Shown here piece by piece: positions 62,512 through 64,000 of a stretch of DNA of 64,000 nt. The notes below the pieces were generated by a model, which was not told where the DNA came from, ran no database searches, and saw only the letters and a list, made by a program, of their open reading frames with translations. Made by a program: the position numbers and the translations under genes. Each line of letters begins with the position of its first letter. Position 1 is the first letter of the stretch. Location: contig NZ_CP083757.1 in NCBI RefSeq assembly GCF_020149935.1, positions 2,133,501 through 2,197,500 of the forward strand. The letters run 5' to 3'. This DNA is from Marinilongibacter aquaticus (GTDB taxonomy: Bacteria; Bacteroidota; Bacteroidia; Cytophagales; Spirosomataceae).

Positions 62512-63069
62512 ATGACTGACTATGAGAATATTATAAAACTAAAAAAAGGAGACACAAACGGTCTTCAATTGCTAATGGAAGAGTACCAAAAGGCTCTTTT
62601 CCATTATGCTTTGGGTTTTGTATGGTCAAAAGAGACCGCAGAAGAAATCACCTCTGATGTGTTTGTGAAACTGTGGAAAAAAAGAGCTGATTTAGAGAGC
62701 TCTCGACCATTGAAAGGACTGCTTTTCAGGATCTGTCACGACCTCTGTATCGATCATTTGAGAAAGACCGCGAAAAGCCAAGAATTGAGGAAAGAGTTTG
62801 TTCTCAATTATCTTCAGGCTCATAGCGAAGACCCGAACGCTCCGACGGCCGAAAGTGCCCAGCTCGAAAAGGTGAAATCACTTATCGAACAACTGCCCAA
62901 AAAGTGCCGTGAAGTGATGAAATTGCGGTATGAAGAAGGTCTTTCGCTTGCCGAGATTTCCGAAAGGTTGGACATTTCGCCCAATACTGTACAAAACCAT
63001 TTGGTAAAAGGTCTAAAAATCTTGCGTGGATTTCTCTTGTCCCTTCTTCCTCTACTTTTTTCCGAATAA
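62512..63069 (+). CDS. ECF RNA polymerase sigma factor
   Basis: A 185-residue sigma-70 factor: region 2 (YEKALFHYALGF-like: YQKALFHYALGFVWSKETAE, DVFVKLWKKRADLESSRP, LLFRICHDLCIDHLRK) and region 4 (LPKKCREVMKLRYEEGLSLA, ISPNTVQNHLVKGL). Divergent from fecR, the standard set for a Bacteroidota sigma/anti-sigma/SusCD locus; it should activate susCD and possibly the phospholipase genes. Confidence 0.95.
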   Translation: MTDYENIIKLKKGDTNGLQLLMEEYQKALFHYALGFVWSKETAEEITSDVFVKLWKKRADLESSRPLKGLLFRICHDLCIDHLRKTAKSQELRKEFVLNYLQAHSEDPNAPTAESAQLEKVKSLIEQLPKKCREVMKLRYEEGLSLAEISERLDISPNTVQNHLVKGLKILRGFLLSLLPLLFSE

Positions 63070-63147
63070 TCAATTCGGCGAAGAGCAAAATCTGTATTCT
63101 TTTTGTAAGTTTGACAGTTCTTGTTTTTACTTTAAACTCAAAACCTA

Positions 63148-63933
63148 ATGAAAAAGATAAAAATTGCATTGGCTTTGGCGGCCTTTACGCTTAGCTCGGC
63201 AAGTTTTGCTCAACACTACTCTAGCGAGCCTCCTAAGGTATCTCCTATGCCTATGAAACCTGAAATGACGGAGATCTGGGAACCTGAGGTTGCGGTAGTA
63301 ACTCCTGGAAAAAATCTGGGCGATGCTCCATCCGATGCCATTGTACTTTTCGACGGCAGTAATTTCAACCAATGGGAAAGTGCGAAAGACCCTTCCATCG
63401 CAGTGCCTTGGGATATTATCGACGGCGATTACATGCAAGTAAAACCCAATTCAGGCAACATCCAGACAAAAATGAAATTTGGCGATTGCCAATTGCACAT
63501 TGAGTTTTCGGCTCCTGACGACGCCAAAGGGGTAAGCCAAGGTCGCGGAAACTCTGGAATTTTCTTCCAAAATCGTTACGAACTTCAAGTGCTTGATTCG
63601 TACCACAACAGAACCTACCGCAACGGCCAAGCGGGTGCGATCTACAAAGATCACGCTCCTCTTGTCAACCCGATCAAAGGCCCATTGGAGTGGAACAAAT
63701 ACGATATCGTGTACACCGCTCCGCGTTTCAAAGAAAATGGCCAGATCGATTATCCAGCAAGAATTACAGTATTCATGAATGGCGTTTTGGTACAAAACAA
63801 CGCTACCATCAATGGATTAACACTTTACATCGGCTTGCACAATTACCCAGAAGCCCACGGCGAAGATGTGATTTCATTGCAAGATCACGGAAACACCACG
63901 CAGTTCAGAAACATCTGGATTCGCCCGCTTTAA
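63148..63933 (+). CDS. DUF1080 (3-keto-disaccharide hydrolase domain) secreted protein
   Basis: A 261-residue exported protein (MKKIKIALALAAFTLSSASF). The DUF1080 concanavalin-like sandwich is shown by AIVLFDGSNFNQWESAKDP, FGDCQLHIEFSAP and GRGNSGIFFQNRYELQVLDS. Family members hydrolyse 3-keto-glycosides or bind sugars. Ends at a strong terminator near the window end. Confidence 0.93.
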   Translation: MKKIKIALALAAFTLSSASFAQHYSSEPPKVSPMPMKPEMTEIWEPEVAVVTPGKNLGDAPSDAIVLFDGSNFNQWESAKDPSIAVPWDIIDGDYMQVKPNSGNIQTKMKFGDCQLHIEFSAPDDAKGVSQGRGNSGIFFQNRYELQVLDSYHNRTYRNGQAGAIYKDHAPLVNPIKGPLEWNKYDIVYTAPRFKENGQIDYPARITVFMNGVLVQNNATINGLTLYIGLHNYPEAHGEDVISLQDHGNTTQFRNIWIRPL

Positions 63934-63969
63934 TTTCCGGGTTTCGTAATCTTGAAAAAGCCTTAATTT

Positions 63970-63996
63970 TGGGGAGCAATTGCTCCCCATTTTTTA
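63970..63996 (+). terminator. Terminator after the DUF1080 gene
   Basis: Palindrome GGGGAGCAATTGCTCCCC (63971-63988) followed by ATTTTTT. Located 37 nt after the stop of the DUF1080 gene. Confidence 0.85.
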
Positions 63997-64000
63997 TGCC

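Overview
The window reads as chromosomal DNA of a free-living Bacteroidota, most likely order Cytophagales. The reasons are a SusC/SusD pair with ECF sigma factor and FecR-type anti-sigma, lineage-typical small proteins (DUF4295 beside L33, DUF3127, DUF4301, GreA-like protein), VCBS/ASPIC lipoproteins, LytTR signalling genes, many lipobox signals, and promoters of the Bacteroidota form TTG-N19/20-TAnnTTTG. The assignment is inferred from gene content; there is no rRNA gene to confirm it.

Left part (1 to about 19.8 kb) is accessory in character, mostly minus-strand and in long stretches visibly GC-richer than the rest. It holds a two-gene Rhs/YD-repeat module whose toxin-like C-terminus is cut by the window edge; an AraC regulator, a dienelactone-hydrolase-like enzyme and an atypical SDR; a TPR histidine kinase/NarL-type response regulator next to secreted beta-structured proteins, a lipoprotein and a LytTR-only regulator; and a large serine recombinase module that ends against, and reads antisense through, a tRNA-Pro(GGG) gene. 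Two regulatory codes can be read directly. A palindrome ATGGCAT-N4-ATGCCAT lies exactly 22 nt upstream of a TAnnTTTG element at three promoters (response regulator, lipoprotein/C1q-like operon, LytTR operon). A pair of 13-bp direct repeats spaced by 21 bp lies upstream of both the hydrolase and the AraC gene.

Middle part (20 to 53 kb) looks like ordinary core and niche-adaptation chromosome: GH43 lipoprotein, RRM protein, cellobiose 2-epimerase-like enzyme, large VCBS lipoprotein, an S74-chaperone secreted protein, a 2185-residue repeat surface protein, uvrA, a protein with a class II terpene cyclase-like DVDD motif, DUF3127, L33 and DUF4295, thioesterase, ftsY, YceI, a LytS/LytTR two-component pair, DCC protein, two TIM-barrel sugar isomerase-like enzymes, RidA, a TIGR04282 glycosyltransferase, a putative metalloprotease lipoprotein, a CBM48-HhH fusion, DUF4301, proA and a GreA-like protein.

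Right part (52 to 64 kb) has a patatin phospholipase, a Tat-exported phospholipase C, and a complete signal-transducing uptake locus (ECF sigma factor divergent from fecR-susC-susD), then a DUF1080 secreted hydrolase. The juxtaposition suggests a phospholipid or organophosphate scavenging locus, but the substrate is inference. No CRISPR array, rRNA or insertion sequence was seen.
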